Positions 24,101 to 31,948 of a stretch of 64,000 nucleotides of DNA are shown here, piece by piece. The stretch is taken from the NCBI GenBank assembly GCA_023436495.1, contig JAEZIT010000097.1:1-64000 (forward strand). Direction: 5' to 3'. A program made the position numbers and the translations under genes. How positions within the stretch are numbered: position 1 is the stretch's first letter; each line of letters opens with the position of its first letter. This DNA comes from Acidobacteriota bacterium. Lineage in GTDB: Bacteria > Acidobacteriota > Blastocatellia > Pyrinomonadales > Pyrinomonadaceae. The notes below the pieces were generated by a model. It worked only from the letters and a program-made list of their open reading frames with translations, searched no databases and had not been told where the DNA came from.

Positions 24101-24512
24101 CGAGAGCTTTCACTTCGTTGGGCGACGGCGTCCGTGTGATCATCGAACGCGCCGACAGCAGCAAATAATCCGGCCGCGAACGGGCCATTTGCCATAGAGC
24201 AAGAGCGCGGCGTTCCAGCGTTCGCGCGTGCGGCGAGATGCCCGAATATATCTCGGTTTCAAATGACGGCAGGGAAACGATCGCAGGGTCGGCGCCGGCG
24301 AAAAACCTGAGGTCCGATTCCCATGCGTCACATTCGGTATTGGACGGCATGATCACAACGAACTGCCGGGAACTCCCTGCGGCAAGCTGCGACAGCACAC
24401 ACGCTTTCGAAGCGGCCGATGTCAGGCCATTGATGGAGATCACGCGGCTGCCGCCGTCGATCTCGGTTCTCATTCGGCGAAGCAATTCTGATCGTTCGGT
24501 ACCCTCATTCAT
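21012..24512 (-). CDS. mfd: Transcription-repair coupling factor Mfd
   Basis: The start [14 protein letters not shown] (24512) gives 1166 residues, the normal Mfd length. The N-terminal UvrB-like modules are followed by the RNA polymerase-interacting domain ([20 protein letters not shown]), then the RecG-like translocase: Walker A [16 protein letters not shown], the DEEQ box [19 protein letters not shown], and motif VI region [19 protein letters not shown]. A C-terminal TRCF domain follows. Mfd pushes stalled RNA polymerase off damaged DNA and recruits UvrA. Its 3' end is overlapped antisense by 126 bp by the convergent zinc-ribbon gene. Confidence 0.97.
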   Translation of the reverse strand: [1166 protein letters not shown]

Positions 24513-24678
24513 AAAACAAACACAAATATCCCCGGGAAAAGCGTTCGGGGGGCGCGTATTGCGGCCGCCCCCGAATAACGTTTCCACAGCAGTTATTAAT
24601 ATTTTGCCATATTCGCCGAAAGTTTGCCGTGCCGAAAATGCTTCTTTATAATCAGATGTTTATCTGAACGGAGAAATT

Positions 24679-26277
24679 ATGAACATCCCCGAGTTCGACG
24701 AGATCATCGAGCCCAACGACCAGACCGCCGCGAGGCGCGATCATTTGGACGAACTGCGCCAATTGGTCGGAAATGTTTACCCGAACAAGTTTGAGCGTTC
24801 GCGGTGGAGCGGCGGCGAAGACACGATCACGTCTCTGTTGAAATATGCGCCGGTAGCGGAAGCGTCCGCGGAGATGGCGGCGGTGCGGGCAAAGCTGAAC
24901 CCGGGAGAACGGCCGCCTGCCGAGGTCAAGGACGCCGTTAACGCACGGCTGAAGGACATCGGCACGGTGCGCATCGCCGGCCGGCTGACGACACCGCCGC
25001 GCGGAAATTTCGTGCATTTGACCGACGGCCGAAACAAGCTGCAGATCTATTGCAAAAAGGGCGCCTTTTCGCTGGTGCGGAATGATGCCGATAATTCGAT
25101 CGACACCGAGAACGGCTGGGCCGCTTGGCAGATGATCGACCACGGCGATTTCATAGGCGTCGAAGGGTATTTATTCGTCACCAACACCGGCGAAGTTTCC
25201 GTGCACGTCGAAAAGCTGCAGTTTCTCGCAAAGGCAATGCTGCCGATGCCCGACAAAATGCACGGGATCGCGGACGCGGAGATCCGTCAGCGACAGCGGT
25301 ATGTTGACCTGATCGGTTCGTCGTTGGCTGTAGAACACGAAGGCCTGACCACGCGCGAAGTTTTCGAAACGCGTGCGAAAGCTATCTCGTCGATACGGAA
25401 TTTCCTCGAAGAGAACGGGTATATTGAGGTCGAAACCCCGATGCTGACACCGAAGGCGACGGGCGCGGCGGCAAAGCCGTTCGAGACGCATCACAACGCT
25501 CTGGACATAAAACTCTACGCGAGGATCGCGCCGGAGCTTTACCTGAAACGCCTGGTCGTCGGCGGATTCGAGAAGGTTTACGAACTTAATCGCAATTTCC
25601 GCAACGAGGGGCTGTCCTACAAGCACAACCCGGAATTTACCATGCTCGAATTCTACTGCGCCTACATGGACGTAGAAGGCATGATGGCGTTCTGCGAAGA
25701 ATTGCTGCGGCAGAGCGTTCACAAAGCGACGGGCGGATCGACCGTGAACTACGAAGGCAAAGAGATCAGCTTCGAGAAATTCGATCGTATATCGATGCGC
25801 GACGCTGTACAGAAATACGCGCCGGACAGGGAAATCACCGACGAGAATATCGTTGAACTATTCGACGCGTTCGCCGAACCTAACCTGATACAGCCCACGT
25901 TCATCGTCGATTTTCCAAAATCGATATCGCCGTTGTCGAAGGCTTCGCCGGACGATCCGCGTATTGCGGAGCGGTTCGAGCTGTTCATAAACGGAATGGA
26001 GGTCGCGAACGGCTTTTCCGAGTTGAACGACCCCAAAGAGCAGTACGAACGATTTGTCGACCAAATGGCACAGCGCGGCCGCGGCGACGAAGAAGCGATG
26101 GTTCTCGACGAGGATTATATTCGGGCGCTGTCGTACGGAATGCCGCCGGCGGCAGGCATCGGGATCGGCATCGACAGGCTGGTGATGCTGTTGACGAACA
26201 AGCATTCGATCCGTGACGTGATCCTTTTCCCGCATATGCGGCCTGAAAAGAAAGAAGGCGAGGCCGAGACGGCGTAG
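24679..26277 (+). CDS. lysS: Lysyl-tRNA synthetase, class II
   Basis: The 532-residue protein has an N-terminal OB-fold anticodon-binding domain and a class II core: motif 1 region [20 protein letters not shown], motif 2 [20 protein letters not shown], and motif 3 [15 protein letters not shown]. It attaches lysine to tRNA-Lys in the cytosol. Compared from memory with the E. coli enzyme it has about 30 extra residues before the OB-fold (near residues 45-95), about 11 extra inside it, and a loss of roughly 28 residues before LIQPTF. It is divergent from mfd, with about 165 bp between starts. Confidence 0.96.
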   Translation: MNIPEFDEIIEPNDQTAARRDHLDELRQLVGNVYPNKFERSRWSGGEDTITSLLKYAPVAEASAEMAAVRAKLNPGERPPAEVKDAVNARLKDIGTVRIAGRLTTPPRGNFVHLTDGRNKLQIYCKKGAFSLVRNDADNSIDTENGWAAWQMIDHGDFIGVEGYLFVTNTGEVSVHVEKLQFLAKAMLPMPDKMHGIADAEIRQRQRYVDLIGSSLAVEHEGLTTREVFETRAKAISSIRNFLEENGYIEVETPMLTPKATGAAAKPFETHHNALDIKLYARIAPELYLKRLVVGGFEKVYELNRNFRNEGLSYKHNPEFTMLEFYCAYMDVEGMMAFCEELLRQSVHKATGGSTVNYEGKEISFEKFDRISMRDAVQKYAPDREITDENIVELFDAFAEPNLIQPTFIVDFPKSISPLSKASPDDPRIAERFELFINGMEVANGFSELNDPKEQYERFVDQMAQRGRGDEEAMVLDEDYIRALSYGMPPAAGIGIGIDRLVMLLTNKHSIRDVILFPHMRPEKKEGEAETA

Positions 26278-26328
26278 CTGGAATGCGGTTTGCCTAAGTT
26301 AAGTTTACCGAATTGGAGGTGAACGATA

Positions 26329-26574
26329 ATGGGACAGGACGCAAGAAGGACGCACGAGGATAATAAGACGGGCATAGACATGCCGAGCGGCGACGGAACC
26401 GTTTCCGACGACGCCGTGAACGCCATTGACGACAGCGATAAGGCGAATCGGCCAACGGGACAAGACCATTCGACAGACAATTACGCTGAAACGATGCCGG
26501 ACGGCGGCGTTGGAGCCGTACAGAACGCAAACGACACGACGTCCGATGTCGCGCGTATCGATGACGAGCGTTAG
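26329..26574 (+). CDS. Small acidic, disordered protein of unknown function
   Basis: A strong ribosome binding site (TTGGAGGTGAACG) precedes the ATG. The 81-residue product is nearly free of large hydrophobic residues and rich in Asp, Gly, Thr, Asn and Ser, with blocks such as DDAVNAIDDSDKANRPTGQD. It looks intrinsically disordered and hydrophilic, as in stress-related small proteins. It lies 51 bp after lysS and converges with the betaine-lipid genes with only 3 bp between stops. No family recognised; the clear initiation site supports it being real. Confidence 0.55.
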   Translation: MGQDARRTHEDNKTGIDMPSGDGTVSDDAVNAIDDSDKANRPTGQDHSTDNYAETMPDGGVGAVQNANDTTSDVARIDDER

Positions 26575-26577
26575 AGC

Positions 26578-27216
26578 TTACGCTTTCTCAAATTCAGCAA
26601 TAAAAGAATATCTGCCATACAGGCCGCGGAAATTCAGTGTTCCGCGGCCTTCTTTTTCGAGGCGGCGAAGATATCCGGGAAGTTCGGCGGGATATTTAAC
26701 GTGAAATTGCCGCAGCCACGCCTGCAGCAATTTCCGAAACCAAACGGGCAGGCCCGCCTGGTCGTAAAAATCGACAAAATAAAGCCTCCCGCCGGGTTTT
26801 AGGTTGGCCAACGCGTTCTCAATAGATTCGCGCCACGGCGGGATCATCGATATTGAATACGAAAAATAAATGACGTCGAACGCAGCATTCAGGCCAAACG
26901 TCTTGTCGTGCCCAAAATCATCGGCCAGAGCCGTTTGAAGACGTATATTTGCGATACCGGCCGATCTCGCCTCCGCCGTATCTAGCATCGCGGCGGAAGC
27001 GTCCAGGCCGAAAAATTCCGCTTCCGGATATTTCTTGGCAAGAACGATCAGATTCCTTCCTGTACCGCAGCCCGCCTCGAGAACGCGGTCGCCCTGTGAG
27101 ATCTTCATTTCGCAAATGAGCCGGTCGCGCCCGAGCAGGTAGAATTTTCTCGTCAGGTCGTAAAAGCACCGCTGGAAACGGTACATTCGGTCCATTTTTT
27201 CAAACGTACTCGCCAT
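26578..27216 (-). CDS. btaB: BtaB: SAM-dependent N-methyltransferase of betaine-lipid synthesis
   Basis: The 212-residue methyltransferase starts with MDRMYRFQRCFYDLTRKFYL (from residue 8), typical of BtaB, and has the SAM motif LEAGCGTGRN (46-55) and the acidic second loop FFGLDASAAML. The later FSYSISMIPPWRESIENAL and GGRLYFVDFYDQ blocks fit the family. BtaB methylates the amino group of diacylglyceryl-homoserine three times to give the betaine lipid DGTS. The gene starts immediately after the btaA stop (TAA-ATG), so the two are coupled. The identity rests on the partner as well as the sequence. Confidence 0.85.
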   Translation of the reverse strand: MASTFEKMDRMYRFQRCFYDLTRKFYLLGRDRLICEMKISQGDRVLEAGCGTGRNLIVLAKKYPEAEFFGLDASAAMLDTAEARSAGIANIRLQTALADDFGHDKTFGLNAAFDVIYFSYSISMIPPWRESIENALANLKPGGRLYFVDFYDQAGLPVWFRKLLQAWLRQFHVKYPAELPGYLRRLEKEGRGTLNFRGLYGRYSFIAEFEKA

Positions 27217-28440
27217 TTATTTCAGCCTGTAAAGATGAAATCCGCCATATATAGACGCTCGGTCCCGGAGAAACAACGCTTTCGACAATTCCTCTTCATA
27301 AACGAACCGCGAACGCACATTCGCCGGCACGTTCGTTTCGATCGGTGACGCGGCACCGGCAGTCCGAAAAATGATGCGGCTGCCCGGCCCGCCGCGTTCG
27401 GCGATCAGCGACCAGAGCTCGGTCATTGCGTCGGCGTTCATCCAATCCTGGGCGTCAAGGAACACAAATCGGTTGAATGTGCCCGCCGATTGCCGGCGGA
27501 TCTCGTCCGTAACGGACCCGATGTTCGTGCGTATATTTTCGACGTTTTCGCGGAGAGATTCAAAATTTTCAGGCTTTAGATAATCCGGAACGGCGATGCG
27601 ATCCTCCGTATCGTACCTGCGGGCGAATGCCTGCCAGGTGAAATAATTCTCTGCGATCGGAAAACCGCACGCGAGGCGTTTAACACGTTCGCGATAGACG
27701 TCGATGATCGTGCCGTGCTGGCCGAGGTCCCGTGTCAATTCCTGATATTGCTGCGGCGGAATGCCCAGGCCGAATAACGTGACGGGCATTTTTCCGATGA
27801 TCTTGATCAGGATGCTGTCGAAGAACGGTGCGATGTATTTGTCGTAACAAGCGGCCTGATCCTCCAGCGTTTTGCATCCAAGAATGCGCTCGACATCGCA
27901 ACCCAACAGCCGCGACAGCTTGTGAAAAAAGCCCAGGAAATAGCCGTTCCGCGAATGGTTGTACAGGCCGCTGCCTGTAAAGAAATCGATACGCCTGCCG
28001 CGCAGCGGACGCTTCGATTCCCAGAAACTGCGGGCATCGACGCTTAAATTCGGCGCGAGAAATTTGTCGTACAGCGTAGCGGCGTCGTCTGTTTTGCCGT
28101 GACCGAAGTACGCGAAAAACTCTTCATACCCCGGCAAGAAACGCGCGGCCGCGATCTTCAGGTCCAACAGAAAAATATGATGACGGTTCAGGTCGACCGC
28201 AGTGACCGATTCGGGCCGCTCAAGCAGGTAATTCAAGGCATTGCAGCCGCCGGAAGAGATCGTCAGCACGCGCGATCCTTGGTCCAACTCCAGCGCTTGC
28301 AGGTCCACGCGCGGGTCTTCCCATATCTGGTTATACACGAACGCATCGAACCATTTGGCGAACATCCGCTGTTGGATGCCCTGGCTCGAAGCGGCCCGGC
28401 CCGTGTTCACCGCGGACAGAATTTCTTGATTAGAGCTCAT
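27217..28440 (-). CDS. btaA: BtaA: SAM:diacylglycerol 3-amino-3-carboxypropyltransferase
   Basis: The 407-residue DUF3419/BtaA protein has the N-terminal block YNQIWEDPRVDLQALEL, the SAM-binding VLTISSGGCNALNYLLE with VTAVDLN, and the later FLDAQDWMNADAMTELW and SRIIFRTAGAASP segments that mark the family. It transfers the aminocarboxypropyl group of SAM to diacylglycerol to form diacylglyceryl-homoserine, the first step to DGTS, which replaces phospholipid in some bacteria under phosphate limitation. The start is about 45 bp from the divergent small membrane gene. No phosphate-starvation operator was recognised upstream. Confidence 0.88.
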   Translation of the reverse strand: MSSNQEILSAVNTGRAASSQGIQQRMFAKWFDAFVYNQIWEDPRVDLQALELDQGSRVLTISSGGCNALNYLLERPESVTAVDLNRHHIFLLDLKIAAARFLPGYEEFFAYFGHGKTDDAATLYDKFLAPNLSVDARSFWESKRPLRGRRIDFFTGSGLYNHSRNGYFLGFFHKLSRLLGCDVERILGCKTLEDQAACYDKYIAPFFDSILIKIIGKMPVTLFGLGIPPQQYQELTRDLGQHGTIIDVYRERVKRLACGFPIAENYFTWQAFARRYDTEDRIAVPDYLKPENFESLRENVENIRTNIGSVTDEIRRQSAGTFNRFVFLDAQDWMNADAMTELWSLIAERGGPGSRIIFRTAGAASPIETNVPANVRSRFVYEEELSKALFLRDRASIYGGFHLYRLK

Positions 28441-28485
28441 TTCGGATGTATATTCGGGTTAAGTTTACATCCACGGGGGCGGCGA

Positions 28486-28725
28486 ATGAAGCAGTTAGGA
28501 AAAATAATTGCGGTTTTGTTAATACTGGTGGCGTTTTACAGCCTGCATATCGGCAGCCTCACCAGCATTCTCATAACCATCGGCTTGATCTGCTGGGGTA
28601 TTTCGATACTGCTGGAAGATTCCGCCTCGGAAACGGCACGTAAAATAAGCGAGCGGCTAAAACCAATGATCCTGATTCTTATGGCCGCCGCCGTCATCGC
28701 CCGATATCTCTTCGATATCGGTTAG
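28486..28725 (+). CDS. Small membrane protein of unknown function
   Basis: The ATG at 28486 follows a GGGGGCGG-like ribosome binding site and gives 79 residues. There are two to three hydrophobic segments: IIAVLLILVAFYSLHIG, LTSILITIGLICWGISILL, and PMILILMAAAVIARYLF, joined by a charged loop (SASETARKISERLK). The start lies 45 bp from the divergent btaA start and the stop lies 1 bp from the end of the convergent permease gene. No family recognised. Longer in-frame extensions to the left overlap btaA antisense and are not credible. Confidence 0.5.
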   Translation: MKQLGKIIAVLLILVAFYSLHIGSLTSILITIGLICWGISILLEDSASETARKISERLKPMILILMAAAVIARYLFDIG

Positions 28726-28726
28726 C

Positions 28727-29827
28727 TCATTCATTCACCATCACTTCAACCGGATCGATACCAGACGCCCGCCACGCCGGATAGAGCGCACCGACCAGGC
28801 TTCCGCCGACCGCTATCACCGCCGCGATCAATGCCCATCGGGCATTGTATTCGAATGCAAGATCGAACCCTGACGAGATCAAATATCCGGCAGCGAATGA
28901 AACGATAAACCCGAGAATTATACCCAAAAAGCCGATCATAAAGGCCTCGCCTTCGATCGCGCTGATGATAAACGATTTCGAAGCGCCGAGCGATTTCAGT
29001 ATGCCGATCTCTTTTCGGCGTTCCGTGATCGTCGTATACATCGAAAGTAAAACGAAGATCGTGCTGACGAACGCCCCGAGCCCGACCAGGACGCGCAGGA
29101 ATGTATTCAGCTGCGGCACGCGTTCGGACGCGTCGATCACCAGGTCGCGGGTCAGGTTGATCTTGTTTCCGGGAAGCTCGGCGTCTATTCGGGCGGCGAC
29201 ATCCTCGACCCGCGCGCCGTCTTTTATTTTGACCAGGATATATGTGGCCTTGTTTGGCGATTCCAGAGCTTCCTGCAGCGCGGCCAGCGACATTTTCACC
29301 CGCGCGCCTGACGGCGGCTCGAAAACGCCTACGATCTTGTACTGCCTGCCGCCGAATATTTCGGTCGTGTCGCCGATCTTCGCGTTGTCCTCGCGCATCT
29401 GCCGTTCGTCCAGGATCACCTCGTCATTTGCCTGCGGCGCGCGGCCTTCGATGATGCTCATTCCGTTCATTTCGGCGAACGGCTCCCAATCCACGCCGTC
29501 GATCTGCTGCGTCCCGAACCGCCCCTTTGCGCTCGCGGATATGTAACGCCCGACCGGCACGGCCATCTGAACGCCCTCTATCGACTGGAGGCGTTCGGCG
29601 TATGTCGCGCTGACGTTCATATTCGAACTGCTCCAATCGCCGGCTCCGGGCCGCGTAAAGACGATCTCCGCCTTCCAATTCGACGCGCGGCGGACCATGT
29701 CGTTCGTCATCCCGCGGGCAAGCCCCGTGAAAAGTATTACCAGAACAACGCCGATCGCCACGCCGACTATGCTGATCAGCGTGCGAAACGGGCGAACTTT
29801 CAGGTTTGCAAAAACAAGCTCTAACAT
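28727..29827 (-). CDS. ABC transporter permease, FtsX/MacB type
   Basis: The 366-residue protein has one N-terminal membrane segment (LISIVGVAIGVVLVILFTGL), a periplasmic MacB-PCD-like domain of about 200 residues (ASAKGRFGTQQIDGVDWEPF is within it), and three C-terminal membrane segments containing ERRKEIGILKSLGASKSFII, the coupling helix of this class. FtsX/MacB permeases drive mechanical or lipoprotein-export ABC systems with a separate ATPase. No ATPase gene is adjacent. It starts 3 bp after the upstream glycosyltransferase stop, as the last gene of the cluster. Confidence 0.85.
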   Translation of the reverse strand: MLELVFANLKVRPFRTLISIVGVAIGVVLVILFTGLARGMTNDMVRRASNWKAEIVFTRPGAGDWSSSNMNVSATYAERLQSIEGVQMAVPVGRYISASAKGRFGTQQIDGVDWEPFAEMNGMSIIEGRAPQANDEVILDERQMREDNAKIGDTTEIFGGRQYKIVGVFEPPSGARVKMSLAALQEALESPNKATYILVKIKDGARVEDVAARIDAELPGNKINLTRDLVIDASERVPQLNTFLRVLVGLGAFVSTIFVLLSMYTTITERRKEIGILKSLGASKSFIISAIEGEAFMIGFLGIILGFIVSFAAGYLISSGFDLAFEYNARWALIAAVIAVGGSLVGALYPAWRASGIDPVEVMVNE

Positions 29828-29830
29828 CGT

Positions 29831-31174
29831 TTATAGGTCTTTCGCGAAATCGTGGCCTTTCACGGCTTCGATATCGGTAAACAGCTCTCTGCGCTGATTG
29901 AAATCTTCGTACATTCTATCGTATGCCGCGATCAGGTTGTCGGTCGAAGCCTCACGCGTGTTCGCACGCGCGGTCGCGAGGGCTCGTGCGACCTTGCCCT
30001 TTCTCTTATTCTCGTCGGCAACTATCTCGCGTACGGCCGCTGCGAAATTCTCTCCCGTCGGTTCCACCAGCCAGGCGTTCTCATTCGTCGCATACGACAA
30101 AATACCGCCGGCGTTCGGGGCAAGCGTCGGCACGCCGGACGCCATTGCTTCGAGCGGCGCGATGCCGAACGGCTCGCGAGGATTCGGATGAACGAACACG
30201 TCCGCGTTCGCGTAATATCCGGCGAGCGTCTCCTTGTCCAGGTGCCCGAGCAGGACCACCTTTCCGCGTGCACGTTTGTCGGCTTCTGCCCGCAGCCATT
30301 CCGCCCGCGGACCGGCGCCTGCGACAAGCAGCCGATGATCTTCGCTCGGATCGGCAGCCAGGATTTCCATCATATCGACGAGCAATCCGATGTTCTTTTC
30401 CGGCGAGATGCGGCCGGCGTAGAGCAGGATCTTGGCATTCTCCGGAACACCCGCGCGTTCGATCATTTCCCGGCGGACCTCGTCGCTCTTGTGCTCAGGC
30501 GTGAACGTCTCGATATTGACGCCGCGCGGGCACACGTAGATGCGTTCGGCATACGGCACGCGCGGCGCCTTAAAGAACCGCCAGCACGCATTAAGGAATC
30601 GCGACGACCGCCGCGGGTTATCTTTTGACCGAACCGATTCATAGAATTCTTCGGCGGTATAGACGGAATTCGCGATATGAAAATCGAAATTCGGGAAATT
30701 GTAGTTTCCCATCACACGCCGTGCAAACCATTGCCCGATCCTGCCTTTCGTCAGGAACGAACCGATATTGTCGTCCATGCGCTCGCACGAAAAATGCACA
30801 AGCATCGGCCGGCCGAGCTTCTTAAAATTGTTCGTGCGGATCATAACGCCCAGCAGGCTCAGAGTGTATTTGTCCGTCACTTCGATCATATCCGGGCGCT
30901 CTTCTAGCAGAATTCTCCGGATGATCGAATCGTTGACCATGTATTGCCACGGCATCATTATCCGGTAGCGTTTATCGAACAGCGGCGAATATTTTGCGGG
31001 TACGTAATAGATCTTCGCGTAGGGATTGACGTCTTCGACCGATTCGGCCTCGCCCGGAACTATAAGGCGGATATACCGCTTATGCCGCTCGGCGGCGGCG
31101 AGCAGATTGTTGTAGGACGTGCTGATCCCGCCGGAGTTCTTGTGATAGTAATTGGTGATGTGGACCGATCTCAT
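29831..31174 (-). CDS. GT4-family glycosyltransferase
   Basis: The 447-residue protein has a GT-B fold with the donor-binding half at the C-terminus: VPENAKILLYAGRISPEKNI, then VHPNPREPFGIAPLEAMASG, where the two Glu of the EPFGIAPLE motif bind the nucleotide sugar. The N-terminus YHKNSGGISTSYNNLLAAAE is the acceptor-side glycine loop. It is an inverting-or-retaining enzyme of the GT4 type, so retaining chemistry is expected. The acceptor is unknown; the membrane neighbours suggest an envelope lipid or glycan. It follows the zinc-ribbon membrane gene by 23 bp. Confidence 0.9.
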   Translation of the reverse strand: MRSVHITNYYHKNSGGISTSYNNLLAAAERHKRYIRLIVPGEAESVEDVNPYAKIYYVPAKYSPLFDKRYRIMMPWQYMVNDSIIRRILLEERPDMIEVTDKYTLSLLGVMIRTNNFKKLGRPMLVHFSCERMDDNIGSFLTKGRIGQWFARRVMGNYNFPNFDFHIANSVYTAEEFYESVRSKDNPRRSSRFLNACWRFFKAPRVPYAERIYVCPRGVNIETFTPEHKSDEVRREMIERAGVPENAKILLYAGRISPEKNIGLLVDMMEILAADPSEDHRLLVAGAGPRAEWLRAEADKRARGKVVLLGHLDKETLAGYYANADVFVHPNPREPFGIAPLEAMASGVPTLAPNAGGILSYATNENAWLVEPTGENFAAAVREIVADENKRKGKVARALATARANTREASTDNLIAAYDRMYEDFNQRRELFTDIEAVKGHDFAKDL

Positions 31175-31197
31175 TTATACAGCAGACATGCGGCGGG

Positions 31198-31947
31198 TTA
31201 TTTGTCGTTCACCAATTTATCGGGGCTGGATGAAAGGTGTTGGTTCAATGTATCAACTTTTTTTTTTGACTTACGCCAGATCCAGATGAATGGATAGAAC
31301 ATGAATTCGAGAACGATCTTCGGCATTTTCGCCATGTCGCTGGCGAACGAACCGGCGTCCTTGTCCTTTACCAGCAATGTGTTGCGGCGCATCGCGAAGA
31401 GGTTGAATATCGCCGAGATGATCGAAAACGACACCGAAATGATGATCGCCTTGCCCTTATTTGCGTCGCCGTTGAGCGTGTGCAGAGTAAATTCGATCAT
31501 ATGGCTGAAACCCGGCAGCAGGATCATTACGCATAGGGTGGCCAGCCATACCGGCGTGGCGCGGTGAAACGCCTGTACCATCGAACCGCTCGCGCCTGAA
31601 ACGATCACGCGGAACGCAAATTCGACGGTCATTGCCCCGAGGGCGGCGCGCCAACCCTCTTTCAAATGCGTGAACAGGTAGATCATGCTGCGCATGATGC
31701 CGCTCATCAGCGCCGCCTTCCAGTTCCAGCGATAGACCAGCATTTCGACCGGATGGCGGACCACATAGCGAAACACGTCGATGACGCGGTGCGGCGCGGG
31801 CGAATGTTCGACCACCTCCTCAACGCCGTCGTGCAGTTCGATGACCTGCGGTGTGCCGCATGCGGGGCAGACCAATTCCTCAACGCCCGTTCCAGCGTTG
31901 ATCCCGGCGCCGCAATTCGCGCAATTTATGACGTGGGCTGCTGCCAT
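31198..31947 (-). CDS. Zinc-ribbon membrane protein
   Basis: The preferred ATG at 31947 lies just after the upstream glycosyltransferase stop. The 249-residue protein has an N-terminal zinc ribbon (C9, C12, C27, C30) and then about four membrane segments (including LGAMTVEFAFRVIVSG, VWLATLCVMILLPGFSHMI and AIIISVSFSIISAIFNLFAM). The membrane half resembles Yip1-type small integral proteins only loosely. Position between two glycosyltransferases suggests an accessory part of the same envelope pathway. A start 15 bp upstream, inside the preceding gene, is possible. Function unknown. Confidence 0.65.
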   Translation of the reverse strand: MAAAHVINCANCGAGINAGTGVEELVCPACGTPQVIELHDGVEEVVEHSPAPHRVIDVFRYVVRHPVEMLVYRWNWKAALMSGIMRSMIYLFTHLKEGWRAALGAMTVEFAFRVIVSGASGSMVQAFHRATPVWLATLCVMILLPGFSHMIEFTLHTLNGDANKGKAIIISVSFSIISAIFNLFAMRRNTLLVKDKDAGSFASDMAKMPKIVLEFMFYPFIWIWRKSKKKVDTLNQHLSSSPDKLVNDK

Positions 31948-31948
31948 C

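Noticed and set aside
26298..28468. Shared 11-mer GTTAAGTTTAC upstream of the two small rightward genes (26298-26308 and 28458-28468)
   Set aside because: Many 11-mers are shared by chance in 64 kb, and no partner -35 element was consistent. A related AT-rich string near 43905 is not placed near a start.
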